Shown here: positions 20,730-32,699 of the stretch, piece by piece | Layout: every line of letters starts with the position of its first letter | Numbering within the stretch: the stretch's first letter is position 1 | Made by a program: the position numbers and the translations under genes | The notes under the pieces: model-generated | What the model was told of the DNA's origin: nothing | Databases searched by the model: none | Seen by the model: only the letters and a program-made list of their open reading frames with translations | DNA from: Paralithodes platypus | Lineage: Eukaryota > Arthropoda > Malacostraca > Decapoda > Lithodidae | Direction of reading: 5' to 3' | Length of the DNA: 64,000 nucleotides | Assembly: GCA_032716605.1 (NCBI GenBank) | Contig: CM064569.1 | Span: 9,861,180 to 9,925,179 of the forward strand

Positions 20730-22257
20730 TGACATACGGAGCCCTGTATGTTAATTTAAGAGTTAGAATTAGAGTTGAAGGAGTCACACTACCCAAACGG
20801 TGAAGCAGACTAGCGAGCGAACCAGCGAGTGGGGAAACTAGCTCGCCCGCATACCTGCAAACTGGCCTTCACACCTGCGTGCGTCATAGGGGACCCTGCA
20901 AACTACTTGATGACCGACGCTATGACGTATGATCGACGCCAGGAGCTGTGAGTGGACCAGGCACCTGTTATGGGACTCGAGGAGCTATGATTGGAGCAGG
21001 CACCACCCCCCCCGCCTCCTGATTCGTTCCTACACCATCATTGTTTGGTATATAAGACCCGAGTTGTGGGCATTCAAATAAGTCTCATTTGGAGTTGGGG
21101 AAGGTGAACTTGCAGCTGGAGGAAGACGGGGTGAAGTATTATAATGGGATTGTGACTGTCAGTCAGATTATATAAATGTGTGTTAAGTGTGTTCGGTGTA
21201 AACACTTACGTTATGTTGGTTAGTGAGATATGTGATTGGGAATTAACGTGAACGCTACTATTATGTGTTTAACTATTTGATTGCGAATTGACGTTAACGC
21301 TACTATTATGTGCTTAACTATTTGATTGGGAATTAACGTTAACGCTACTATTATGTGCTCAACTATTTTAGTTGACTAACTTGTGGACTAAAGCAACTCT
21401 TTAAGTAATTGGGTTATGATGAAAGTAATACTATTGTTTTATATTAATACTTACGAGTTCTTTCATTTTCTTTGAATTAAGCTTACATTGCTTAACGGTG
21501 CTTAGTACGGTGATGCTATTGTCTCGTATTAGTAATATCGCCTTAGACTAACATGGCTGTGTTAATATAACTTCTAGTGATTTCCTAAGCTGAAGAAAAT
21601 TCTTTTGCTTCAAAATATTATATTTTGCTTTTCATATTATTTGAGTGAGACCTGAATCGAATCTATGAAGCGATCCTGTAACTTTATTTACTCATAATCA
21701 AACCTCAATGTTACGTGGTTAAGAAATACATTTAACTAATTATTAAATATATATCTAACTATTTATGTGACTTTGATATTACTCCTGATGATAATAATAA
21801 TATAATCCTATTAACGTAAGACAAGAACCAAGAATAAATTCCATTAAATATAAATAAAAGGACATATAAGAAAACTATCTATTCATTTCAAAAAGGGTAA
21901 GAGACAGAAATATTCTTACTTTAATATTTATCTTTCAAGACTTTTTATAAAATTAATAGTCCTTCTTTAGCTATAACTTATTCGGTTCATAACCATAGCC
22001 TACTAAGCTTCGGTTAAATAATAATTCTTTATAAATACTACATGACTTTAATTAGTTTCAGTATTTTTCATAATTAAAGAGTATCAGTCAATAAAGGATA
22101 CTAAGTCCTAAGATCCAAAAGGAAAGGAAGCAACAACAGGAAATTATTTTATTAGATTTTACTTTTGTTTTGCCTTCAGCTGACTGATACCTTAATATAT
22201 ATCTCTGTGCTATCTAGATTCATCAAGTTAACCACTTGAGGATCAAGATACGTAACA
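20730..22257 (+). repeat. Gypsy-A 5' LTR
   Basis: It begins TGACATACGGAGCCC and ends GATACGTAACA. A TATA box TATATAAG is at 21049-21056. The arthropod-like initiator of the other LTR (TCAGTC) reads TAAGTC here. It contains three 45-bp tandem units (21234-21368). The first base may lie two positions further left (TC before TG is shared by both LTRs). Confidence 0.9.
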
Positions 22258-22263
22258 CAAGAG

Positions 22264-22280
22264 TGGCGACCTTGCCAGGA
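22264..22280 (+). promoter_or_regulatory. Gypsy-A primer binding site
   Basis: TGGCGACCTTGCCAGGA lies 6 bp inside the 5' LTR. Its complement ends in CCA and resembles the 3' end of an arginine tRNA (TCCTGGC...CGCCA). Which tRNA is inferred from memory of tRNA-Arg 3' ends. Confidence 0.7.
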
Positions 22281-22344
22281 TTCGTTTCATACAGTTTCAC
22301 TTAGTTTAATTAACGTTTCACTACTTAAAAATCAAATATTAATC

Positions 22345-24720
22345 ATGCCTCAACTAATTAATGACGAAGATGCTCGAGTTTTCATAGAATCAGAACCCAC
22401 AGCCCATGATATTGACTGTCTGTCAAAATCCGAACTGAAAGTGCTTGCCTCACATCTCCAATTAACTGTCTCAAACATGTCTAAAGTAGAGGTGGCTCAG
22501 ACCATAAAAACCCACCTGTTCCCTGTAGAAGGCGGGGAGGGTGACGGAGCAGTTGGTGGGATCCCGAGTAATCCTAGCCAACTTGATGAACAATTGCCAC
22601 CTGGTTTGACCGGTGATCAAATATTAGAACTAGCCAGAATAAAAGCAAATACCGACTTAGAACTAGCCAGAATAAATGCCAGTGCAACGACCGAACAATG
22701 TGAATATCAATATCGTACGGCTCAACTAAATGTCAATACAAATGCTCCCGTAGTTGCTCCCCCTCTGGGATTGACTATGACTAGTGTCATTCCACCTTTC
22801 ACTGAGGATAATGTGCGGGATTTCTTTGTTTTGTTTGAGGAAGTTGCTGGAGGTATGAAGTGGACAAGAGATCAATGGCCTTTTATGTTACAAACTGTTT
22901 TGACAGGGCAGGCTCGAGCCATGTATTTGTCAGAAGTAGCAGAGGTTAGGCAGGATTATGACAATCTCAAAGAAGCTATCCTAAAAACCTATCAATTGCA
23001 GCCTGAGGCTTACAAGCAATGTTTCCGTAAAAAACAGAAGAAAGTAGAAGAAACCCATAAGGTATTTGCCAGGACCATGACTAAAACTTTCAATCATTGG
23101 GTCAAGAGTAAGAAAGTCACAAGCTACAACGATCTGAAGGAGTTGGTCCTGTTAGAAAATTTCCTATGGAAAATTGATTCTTCTGTATCCTATCATTTAA
23201 AGGGGAAAAAGGTAGATTGTCTTGCCGACGCCGCTGACATGGCTGACACATACGTGCTCAACAACAAATTTCGTGGAAAGAAGCCCTACGATAATTCTAG
23301 TTCTAATTTTAAGTATCCCAATCACAAATCTGACAGACCCAGTCACAAGCCTATAACGTCTTCCCCAGCTAGCCAAAACAGAATTGTTCCCCCAACTAAA
23401 AATGCGACTCAGGGCAATGGTAACAGAGGTGGGCCCCAAACTAATAGTAATGCTCAAAGAGGGAACGTTCCCGTATCCCCTAAAGTATGTAATTTTTGTG
23501 GCAAGAGAGGCCACCTAGCTTATCAGTGCTGGGCCAAGGAGAGCACCGAGAGATCGGGGCAGACAGTTGCCGCCGTATCTCAAACTCCATATGTGCCTGT
23601 AATGCAGGACTCCCGGCAGAAAGAGTACCTAGCACCAAAAGTTCCTTTAATGCAGGACTCCCGACAGAAGGAGTACCTAGCAGCTAACGTAAATCATCTA
23701 GACAGGGGTGTAGTAGCATGTGTGGTGCAACCCACTAGGGTTAAGCCAATAATAATTTCACCATCAGTGCAGGACAGTTACCGTCCCTTTATTTCATCTG
23801 GCAACGTGAGATTAAATGGTTGTATGCATGAGGTAAAAATTCTGAGAGACACAGGTTCTACTAGCACCCTCATGGTGAATCCTTACACTGAGTGCCCACC
23901 TGGCGAACCAGTTGTAATGAGAGGTGCTGGAGGCCAGTTTTATGCATACTTGGTAAAAGGCGAAATTGAATGTGAGTTACTACAGGGTGAGGCCACCATA
24001 GCTTTGTGTAGGTCCCAAGATATCCCTGTGCCTGGGGTAACACCCCTTTTGGGGAATGATGTAGCAGGTGAGAAGGTCCGACCAGACCCCATTTTGTCAC
24101 TTTCCCCTGTTAACGAGCCACTAACCGGTGAGCTCGACAAGGAGTTGCCAACTGTTTTCCCTGTGTGTGCTGTCACACGTTCAATGTCTCAAGTAGCAGT
24201 TCCCTCCGACAGAAATGTACCGAATGTAAGAGTTGATGAAAGGGATGATGAGAGTGTGAATGACGCTCCAACTGTGCCTGATGATGTGACTGAGGTGGAT
24301 TTATCTGACACCTTTATGGCTCATCTTGACCCTAACGATGACCATGAAACCCCTCCAAATTGTCCTAGTGGCCTGGTAGAGCTACAGAGAGTTGATAGTG
24401 AATGCAAGGAGTTAGCTGCCAGGTCCGTGAGTGAAGAGGAATGTGAGAAGGAGGGTGGTGAATGTTTCTACCTCAAAGGAGGAGTATTGTGGCGAAGATG
24501 GAGACCGCCACACAGACCAATCGATGACGGGGCTTGGGACGTCCATCAAGTAGTAGTCCCCAAACCTTGTCGTAAAGATATCATGGAAATGGCACATTGT
24601 ATACCATTGGCAGGACACCTAACCCAATCAGAAGGTGCCTGTACATCCTCTGGTGCCCTTGCCCGTTTTCGAGAATCCTTTTACTCGGGTGGTAGTGGAC
24701 ATTGTAGGCCCATTGCCTAA
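22345..24720 (+). pseudogene. Gypsy-A gag, protease and start of integrase
   Basis: The 791-residue frame starts MPQLINDEDARVF. A capsid-like region spans residues about 140-320, the zinc knuckle CNFCGKRGHLAYQC is at about 383, two repeated blocks (MQDSRQKEYLA) follow, and a retroviral-type aspartic protease has RDTGSTSTLM (about 506). After a spacer comes the N-terminal part of integrase (AHCIPLAGHL, about 752). A deletion near 24630 removes the CxxC half of the H2C2 finger and shifts the frame, so the last 20 or so residues are a wrong-frame reading of integrase. Gag forms the particle and the protease processes it. Confidence 0.85.
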
Positions 24721-25515
24721 GACTTCCCAAGGTAACATTTATTTATTAACTATCATGGACATGGCAACTCGCTACCCAGAGGCTATACCCTTAATGACTA
24801 CCTCTGCTCCAACTGTCATCAAGGAACTGCTCAAATTCTTCACCAGAATGGGTTTCCCCCATGATGTGCAAAGTGATCAAGGAACTAATTTTACCTCTAA
24901 CATTTTCCAGCAGTCCCTGAAGGAGTTGGGTATCAAGCATGCTAAGTCTAGCACCTACCACCCAGAGAGTCGAGGGGTTCTCGAACGATATCATCAGACA
25001 TTAAAGGGAATGTTTCGTAAGTATTGTACAGAGACCGGAGTTGAGTGGGATAAGGGGGGTACCTTTTCTTTTATTTGCTACTCGTGAGGTTCCAACTGAA
25101 TCCCTGGGTTTTTCCCCTAATGAGCTAGTTTTCGGTCACCAGGTAAGAGGTCCTTTGCAACTTTTGCAGGATAGCCTAGTTGGCCAGGAGGGGAACCAAA
25201 ACCTCCTCAAGTATGTTTCAGATTTCAAAACCCGGCTGAGATCCTCATGTGAGTTTGCCACTCAAAACTTGACAGTGGCTAAAAGCTCCATGAAGAAATG
25301 GTATGACAGAAAACCCGTGAGAGGGAGTTTCAGCCCGGTGATGAGGTTTTGGTCCTGCTCCCCCTTTTTGGTCAACCTTTATCTGCCAAGTTCAGGGGCC
25401 CATATAAGATCATTCGGAGGCTGAGCATTACCGATTATCTAGTAACTACCCCAGACAGGAGAAAGCCCACGCAAGTATTCCATATAAATATGTTGAAACC
25501 CTACCATAGGTCCCC
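24635..25515 (+). pseudogene. Gypsy-A integrase core and C-terminus, frameshifted
   Basis: The core reads FTRVVVDIVGPLPK (Asp), then MDMATRYPEAIPL, VQSDQGTNFTS (Asp) and GVLERYHQTLKG (Glu), so all three DDE residues are present. A frameshift at a G run near 25056 leads to ESLGFSPNELVFGH, and another near 25330 to the GPY-type C-terminus (FRGPYKI, TPDRRKPTQVFHINMLKPYH). Integrase joins the DNA copy to the chromosome. This one cannot be made in one piece. Confidence 0.85.
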
Positions 25516-26320
25516 TGATTCCTCTCCTCCAGATTCTCCCACTGTGGCAGTGAATGTCAGGACCTGTGGACAGCCTGGTGCGGACAAAGTCTTCAGTTCT
25601 CTTACTGACCCGCAACAGACTGTTCCAGAGCCTGAAGGTATCCATGCAGACTTTGACTTGTCATGTAGCCTATCCAACTTTCAGTATAATTCAGTGGCTT
25701 TGAGGGAATTACCATCTAAACTATGTCATCTTCCCTCTGATCAAGCGAACCAACTAATCTCTGTTTTATCTCAGTCTCCCAGTGTGTTCCGTGATACTCC
25801 AGGGCTCACTTCTTTGGCCGTGCACGACATCGACGTAGGGGATGCAACTCCCATTAAACTATCCCCCTACCGTGTCTCACCACAACGCAGGAGTATACTG
25901 CAGGTCGAGCTTGACTTAAATGTTTCAAACCAGCTGATCACAAGGGCCTTCAGCCAGTGGAGTAGTCCGGTCATACTTGTGCCAAAGCAAGACGGGAGCC
26001 ATAGGTTTTGTAGGGACTATAGGCAAGTCAATGCTGTCACAAAGAACGATACCTACCCCCTGCCACGGTTCAAAGATTGCATTTACCAGGTTGGCCTCAT
26101 AGAGCAGTAAGTTTAATTTAATGAGAGGATTTTGGCAATTAGCTCTCCCTTGTAGCGAGGTAAATATCATGCTTTTGTAGTGCGCTTTCAAGCCTTCAGC
26201 TGTGAGATGCTTTGCAGTTCGAATAACGCTCCAGCTACGTTCCGGCTATGTTCTGATGTGGTACCTGGAGACGTTGCCTACTTTGGGTGATATCCTTATT
26301 ATATCCTCATTATAATCTTG
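25516..26320 (+). pseudogene. Gypsy-A reverse transcriptase remnant, downstream of integrase
   Basis: After a 200-bp linker comes the RT entry: SVFRDTPGLTSLAVHDIDVG, PIKLSPYRVSPQRR, QWSSPVILVPKQDGSHRFCR, DYRQVNAVTKNDTYPLPR. The frame stops at 26108. Mutated pieces then follow (RGFWQLAL, NNAPATFR, then a damaged tyrosine-aspartate site near 26280). RNase H is absent. RT located after integrase is the notable point; order PR-IN-RT was described for Gmr1-like Gypsy elements. Confidence 0.8.
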
Positions 26321-26396
26321 CTGTTGCCAATCTGGTGGTGAATCTATTTATGTATTATGTTTAATATTATGTACTATACTCCTTAAACTCTTTTCT

Positions 26397-26406
26397 AGGG
26401 GGGAGG
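26397..26406 (+). promoter_or_regulatory. Gypsy-A polypurine tract
   Basis: AGGGGGGAGG lies just before the 3' LTR and is the usual primer site for plus-strand DNA synthesis. Confidence 0.85.
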
Positions 26407-26408
26407 TC

Positions 26409-28024
26409 TGACATACAGAGCCCTGTATGTTAATTTAAGAGTTAGAATTAGAGTTGAAGGAGTCACACTACCCAAACGGTGAAGCAGACTAGCGAGCGAA
26501 CCAGCGAGTGGGGAAACTAGCTCGCCCGCATACCTGCAAACTAGCCTTCACACCTGCGTGCGTCATAGGGGACCCTGCAAACTACATGATGACCGACGCT
26601 ATGACGTATGATCGACGCCAGGAGCTGTGAGTGGACCAGGCACCTGTTATGCGACTCGAGGAGCTATGATTGGAGCAGGCACCACCCCCCGCCTCCTGAT
26701 TCGTTCCTACACCATCATTGTTTGGTATATAAGACCCGAGTTGTGGGCATTCAAATCAGTCTCATTTGGAGTTGGGGAAGGTGAACTTGCAGCTGGAGGA
26801 AGACGGGGTGAAGTATTATAATGGGATTGTGACTGTCAGTCAGATTATATAAATGTGTGTTAAGTGTGTTCGGTGTAAACACTTACGTTATGTTGGTTAG
26901 TGAGATATGTGATTGGGAATTAACGTGAACGCTACTATTATGTGTTTAACTATTTGATTGCGAATTAACGTTAACGCTACTATTATGTGTTTAACTATTT
27001 GATTGCGAATTAACGTTAACGCTACTATTATGTGTTTAACTATTTGATTGCGAATTGACGTTAACACTACTATTATGTGCTTAACTATTTGATTGGGAAT
27101 TAACGTTAACGCTACAATTATGTGCTTAACTATTTTAGTTGACTAACTTGTGGACTAAAGCAACTCTTTAAGTAATTGGGTTATGATGAAAGTAATACTA
27201 TTGTTTTATATTAATACTTACGAGTTCTTTCATTATCTTTGAATTAAGCTTACATTGCTTAACGGTGCTTAGTACGGTGATGCTATTGTCTCGTATTAGT
27301 AATATCGACTTAGACTAACATGGCTGTGTTAATATAACTTCTAGTGATTTCCTAAGCTGAAGAAAATTCTTTTGCTTCAAAATATTATATTTTGCTTTTC
27401 ATATTATTTGAGTGAGACCTGAATCGAATCTATGAAGCGATCCTGTAACTTTATTTACTCATAATCAAACCTCAATGTTACGTGGTTAAGAAATACATTT
27501 AACTAATTATTAAATATATATCTAACTTTTTATGAGACTTTGATATTACTCCTGATGATAATAATAATATAATCCTATTAACGTAAGACAAGAACCAAGA
27601 ATAAATTCCATTAAATATAAATAAAAGGACATATAAGAAAACTATCTATTCATTTCAAAAAGGGTAAGAGACAGAAATATTCTTACTTTAATATTTATCT
27701 TTCAAGACTTTTTATAAAATTAATAGTCCTTCTTTAGCTATAACTTATTCGGTTCATAACCATAGCCTACTAAGCTTCGGTTAAATAATAATTCTTTATA
27801 AATACTACATGACTTTAATTAGTTTCAGTATTTTTCATAATTAAAGAGTATCAGTCAATAAAGGATACTAAGTCCTAAGATCCAAAAGGAAAGTAAGCAA
27901 CAACAGGAAATTATTTTATTAGATTTTACTTTTGTTTTGCCTTCAGCTGACTGATACCTTAATATATATCTCTGTGCTATCTAGATTCATCAAGTTAACC
28001 ACTTGAGGATCAAGATACGTAACA
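26409..28024 (+). repeat. Gypsy-A 3' LTR
   Basis: It is homologous to 20730-22257 but 88 bp longer, because the 45-bp unit (GATTG(G/C)GAATTAACGT...) is present five times (26911-27135) instead of three. It ends ACGTAACA against the (TA)n tract. Confidence 0.92.
26726..26760 (+). promoter_or_regulatory. Core promoter in the Gypsy-A 3' LTR
   Basis: TATATAAG (26726-26733) is followed by the initiator TCAGT(C) with its A at 26758, 32 bp downstream. That spacing and initiator fit an arthropod RNA polymerase II promoter. The matching 5' LTR site has lost the initiator C. Confidence 0.6.
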
Positions 28025-28168
<144 letters not shown>

Positions 28169-28199
28169 AAATGTATCAAATGTAAACAAACAGAACCTA

Positions 28200-28376
28200 C
28201 ACACTGGGTGTGTGGGTCCTGGAAAAAAACAATATTGCTATATTCGCTATCATTGAGCCTCAGTAAATTTGTCATGTCTCCTTTTAAATCACACTTGCCC
28301 ATTTGATCATATCCTCTCTAACCCTACTCCTCCTTTAATGGATGTAGGCCTAATGTGTTCAATCTTTCTCAATATA
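28200..28376 (-). pseudogene. Degenerate CR1 C-terminal fragment
   Basis: Minus-strand traces of the ORF2 C-terminus (KGDMTNLLRLNDSE, then a GLHPL-like stretch) are heavily mutated. It joins another CR1 3' end at about 28377. Confidence 0.6.
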
Positions 28377-28795
28377 AGAACATACAAAAATTAGAGTCTG
28401 CAGAGAGCCGATTGGCCCACACAAGACCGTTCCCTCTCACACCCAACCCTAATTACAAGGCCTAATTATAGGCTCAGCTCACTAATACCATGAGGATCGA
28501 CTTCACCAAAATGGTCAGAGGACAGACAATGAGGGTCTGTCAAGCGCCGATTGGCCCACACCCGGTAGATCCCCCTCACACCCAACCCATCTCGTCCATA
28601 TGCCAATCTATTTTTTTCTTAATGCTCTCTATAGTTCTTGATTCCACTATAACACTTGGTAGCTTATTCCACCTACAGTATCTACAACTCTGTTACCAAA
28701 CCAATATATGCCTATATCTTTTCCGAAACGAAAAATATCTAATTTGAAACCATTTGTTCGAGTTCTTTCGCTATCACTGAACTTGAATACGTAAG
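28377..28795 (-). pseudogene. CR1 LINE 3' end copy
   Basis: It has the tail TATAAGAACATA (plus reading), the CR1 3' UTR (GGCCTAATTATAGGCTCA), then the last ORF2 codons (minus strand IGIYWFGNRVVD-like). It is 5' truncated near 28795. Confidence 0.8.
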
Positions 28796-28829
28796 GAAGA
28801 TTTCTATCATGTGTAAGGTCCTAGGACTT

Positions 28830-28975
28830 ACATATAAGAACATAAGAACATACAAAACGGGAGTCTGCATATAAGGCAGATCCCTCTCACACCCAACACT
28901 AATTATAAGGCCTAATGATAGGCCCAACTCACTAACACCATGGGGACAGACCTCACCAAAACGATCAACATGGGA
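28830..28975 (-). pseudogene. CR1 LINE 3' UTR copy
   Basis: ATAAGAACATAAGAACATAC is followed by a partial 3' UTR (CAGATCCCTCTCACACCCAA) that stops before the coding part. The next copy starts directly after it. Confidence 0.8.
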
Positions 28976-30144
28976 AAACATAAGAACATAAGAAAATGGG
29001 AGTCTGCAAAAAGCCGATCGGCCCATACAGGGCAGATCCCTGTCACACCCAACCCCAATTACAAGGCCCAATTATAGACCCATCTCACTAATACCTTCAG
29101 TACTGACCCCACCAAAACGGTCAGAGATTAACGCAAGATTACGGGGGTCTGCTGAGCGCCAATTGGCCAACACCTGGTAGATCCCCCTCACACCCAACCC
29201 ATCTTGTCCATATGCCTATCTAATTTTATCTTAAAGCTCCCCATCGTTCTTGATCCCACTATATCACTTGGTAGCCTATTCCACCCATCTACAACTCTGT
29301 TACCAAACCAATATTTGCCTATATCTTTTTTTAAACGAAATTTATCTAATTTGAAACCATTTGTACGAGTTCTTTCGCTATCACTGAGCTTTAGTACATT
29401 TTTCATGTCCCCTTTATTAATTCCACTAACCCATTTGAATACCTCTATCATATCACCTCTAACTCTGCGTCTCTCTAACGAATGTAAGCCTAATTTCTTC
29501 AACCTTTCTTCATACGGAAGATTTCTAATATTATGGATAATTTTTGTCATTCTACGTTGTACTCTCTCCAATGAATCTATGTCCATTCTGTAATAAGGAC
29601 ACCAAAATTGAACAGCATAATCCATATGGGGTCTCACTAATGGCAAGTAAAGTTTTAAGATACCATCAGCAGTTCTGTTACTCACACTCCTAGATATGAA
29701 CCCGAGAATCCTGTTTGCCTTGTTACGAACGCTTATACATTGTTTTCTAGGCTTCAAATCATTGCTAACAAACACACCTAGATCGTTCTCACAGTCTGAG
29801 TTTTCTATTTCCATATTAGCTAGTTTATATTTAAAATTTGTATGCATCTTCCCTATCTTTAATACCTTGCATTTGTCAATGTTAAACTTCATCTGCCATT
29901 TTACTGACCATTCGTGTAAGTTATCTAGATCCCTTTGCAGACACTCTATATCTCTAACTGAATCAATTTTTCTCCCCATTTTGGTATCGTCTGCAAATTT
30001 ACTTATCCTTCTAGTTATACCTAAATCAAGGTCATTTATGTATATAATAAACAAAAGAGGACCTAATACAGATCCCTGGGGGACACCACTCTTGACTGAT
30101 CCCCATTCTGACTTAGTACCATTTATGCTGACTCTCTGCTTCGG
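28976..30144 (-). pseudogene. CR1 LINE, 3' third with open RT frame
   Basis: From 30144 down to 29188 the frame is open and gives QRVSINGTKSEWGSVKSGVP, FADDTKMGR and the full CR1 C-terminus ending at DRHMDKMGWV. The 3' UTR and octamer tail follow to 28976. It is 5' truncated at 30144, in the palm region, so it has no endonuclease. It is closely related to the 16.4-20.4 kb copy. Confidence 0.9.
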
Positions 30145-30210
30145 GGTCTGCAGAGCGCCAACTGGACAACAACCGGCAGATTCCACTCACACCCAACCTC
30201 CATTATAAAT
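30145..30210 (-). pseudogene. Short CR1 3' UTR piece
   Basis: GGGGTCTGCAGAGCGCC and CACTCACACCCAACC are CR1 3' UTR words, fused directly to the 5' end of the previous copy. Confidence 0.6.
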
Positions 30211-30371
30211 AATAAATAAGGCATTAGGACAACACCATAGAGAATTTTTTTAGACTAAATATATGGATTCATATGGTAATAGTTTGTTCTAGGACCTACA
30301 TCAAGTGCTTGATTTATTACAAAGATAGTTTGAAATAGTATTAGTAAATAAGGTGAATATGGGCATTGCTC

Positions 30372-30460
30372 TAATCAAGATGGGTTGGGTGTGAAAGGGA
30401 TCTGCCTTGTGTGGGCCAATTGGCTTTCTGCAGACTCCCATTATCTTAGGATGTTCCTAT
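30372..30460 (+). pseudogene. CR1 LINE 3' end, plus orientation
   Basis: GATGGGTTGGGTGTGAAAGG, GGATCTGCC, GGCTTTCTGCAGACTCCCAT is the CR1 3' UTR. It ends where a CT tract begins. Confidence 0.75.
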
Positions 30461-30462
30461 GA

Positions 30463-30465
30463 TAT

Positions 30466-30523
<58 letters not shown>
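30463..30523. repeat. (CT)n microsatellite
   Basis: An uninterrupted CT run of about 60 bp. Confidence 0.98.
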
Positions 30524-30526
<3 letters not shown>

Positions 30527-30583
30527 CTTTGTACTCCTTTGTACTCCTCTTCTAAGCAACATGTGCCAAAGTACATAATTATG

Positions 30584-30660
30584 TATATTCAATAATGTCC
30601 AACTACAATATCATTACAGTTATAGTTAAGTAACTTTTAACTAATTACCTCCTCCTCTAC

Positions 30661-30722
<62 letters not shown>
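30584..30722. repeat. Dispersed AT-rich repeat followed by (TA)n
   Basis: 30584-30660 resembles 20476-20560 (TCAATAATGTCCAACT). Both copies run into a TA microsatellite, here 30663-30722. Confidence 0.7.
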
Positions 30723-30723
<1 letters not shown>

Positions 30724-30849
30724 CAATTATACATAAATTCATACATACAATACATACATATTCTTAATAGCACGTTAGCATCCACTATAAAATATTCAGT
30801 TAAATATAGAAATTGTATCAACTAAGAAAAGAGGTAGTGGGGAATGGGA

Positions 30850-31178
30850 GGAGTATCTTTGGCTTGTATCCATTCGGCCTCATTCAGCCTACTGTTTTAA
30901 GACGTTATCCCCATCCAGGTGTCAATATTCTCCTGGCGAGCGGTAGCAAGCCTGCATATATATTTTTTGTTTTGACAGCAAGCTAAATTTGTACAGTTTT
31001 CGATAGAAAAATGTCTCCGGCGAAGCCGAATTTCTACATAAAATGCTGGCTCGCTATCGCTCGCCAGGAAGAAATCAACACCTGGATGAGGATAAACGTC
31101 TTAAAACAGTTGGCTTAATGCGGCCGAAAGGATACAAGCCAGGGAAAGAGAGAAAAGGAGAGAAAGATAAAAAACAAG
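30850..31178. mobile_element. Foldback MITE family A, intact copy
   Basis: Mirrored arms run from GGCTTGTATCCATTCGGCCT to AGGATACAAGCCAGGGAAAG. The inner hairpin is CTCCGGCGAAGCCG, with both GCGAGC modules present. A TTAA follows at 31180. Confidence 0.85.
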
Positions 31179-31239
31179 CCTTAACCATAATTAGGGATCG
31201 GTAGGGTAGGAGAGGCTAAGAGGGGGGGTCGGGTCTTAA

Positions 31240-32585
31240 TCACACACACACACACATTTATACCATATTTACATTGATAAACACGCCCACATCTACGCCC
31301 ACTCACATACACATTCATCCCACTCACATGCACACCCATACTATTATAACCTTTCACTCCCCTCACCCTCACACCCATTCCCGCACCCTCACACCCATCC
31401 ACCCACACTAACCAAACTCTTCCCCCACCCTCACACCCATCCACCCACACTAACCCAACTCTTCCCCCACCCTCACACCCATTTCCCGACCCTCACATCC
31501 ATCCACCCACACCCACACTAACCCAATTCTTCCACCACCATCACACCCTTCCACCCACACCCACACTAACCCAACTCTTCCACCACCATCACACCCATTC
31601 CCCCACCCTCACACCCATTCACCCACACCCACACCAACCCAACTCTTCCTCAACCATTACACCCATTCCCCCACCCTCACACCCATTCACCCACACCCAC
31701 ACTAACCCGACTCTTCCTCAATCATTAACCCCATTCCCCCACCCTCACACCCACACCCACATAACCCAACTCTTCCACCACCATCACACCCATTCCCCCA
31801 CCCTCACACCCATCCACCCACACCCACACTATCCCATACTCCTCCCCCACCATCACACCCATTCCCCCACCCTCACACCCATCCACCCTCACCCACACTA
31901 ACCCAACTCTTCCACCACCATCACACCCATCCACCCACACCCACACTAACCCAACTCCTCCTCCACCATCTCACCCATTCCCCCACCCTCACACCCATTC
32001 CCCCACCCTCACACCCATCCACCCACACCCACACTAACCCAATTCTTCCACCACCCTCACACCCATTCCCCCACCATCACACCCATCCACCCACACCCAC
32101 ACTAACTCAACTCCTCCTCCACCATATCACCCATTCCCCCACACCCTCACACCCATCCACCCACCCTCACACCCATCCACCCACACCCACACTAACCCAA
32201 CTCCTCCTCCACCACATCACCCATTTCCCCACACCCTCACACCCATCCTCCCACCCTCACACCCATTCCCCCACCATCACACCCATCCACCCACACCCAC
32301 ACTAACCCAACTCCTCCTTCACCATATCACCCATTCCCCCACACCCTCACACCCATCCACCCACCCTCACACCCATCCACCCACACCCAAATAAACCCAA
32401 CTCCTCCTCCACCATATCACAGATTCCCTCACACCCTCACACCCATGCACCCACCCTCACACCCATCCACCCACACCCACACTAACCCAACTCTTCCCCA
32501 ACCATCACACCCATTCCCCCACACCCATTCCCCCACCCTCACACCCATCCACCCACACCCACACAACCCAACTTTTCCCCCACCC
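31240..32585. repeat. C-rich minisatellite (G-rich minus strand), 1.35 kb
   Basis: It is made of variable units built from CACCCATCCACCCACACCCA, CACTAACCCAACTC and (T/C)TCC(C/A)CCACC(C/A)TCACA. Guanine is almost absent from the plus strand. The minus strand is dense in GGGTG, GGGGG and GGGTTAG runs. Glycine/valine-rich frames on the minus strand (VDGCEGGGMGV) follow from the repeat and are not credible genes. Confidence 0.95.
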
Positions 32586-32699
32586 TTATCCAGAAGTTGA
32601 ACATATTTGGCTGTATTCAATATAAATACGGTGATATAGAGGACATAATGTTATAGAGGTATGCAAGGAGATGAAAGGTATCAATATGGAGATATTTAC

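Larger units (their letters stand above)
20730..28024 (+). mobile_element. Gypsy-A: Ty3/Gypsy LTR retrotransposon, decayed
   Basis: The two LTRs (20730-22257, 26409-28024), PBS, gag, protease, integrase, partial RT and PPT are all in plus orientation. Domain order is gag, PR, IN, RT, so integrase precedes RT. The internal region is only about 4.15 kb because part of integrase, most of RT and RNase H are deleted. TA sequence on both sides makes the target duplication hard to define. The LTRs look similar apart from tandem-unit number. Confidence 0.9.

Noticed and set aside
31181..32620. Gly/Val-rich repeat peptides on the minus strand (VDGCEGGGMGV)
   Set aside because: They are the translation of the minisatellite; units differ in length and lose the frame repeatedly.
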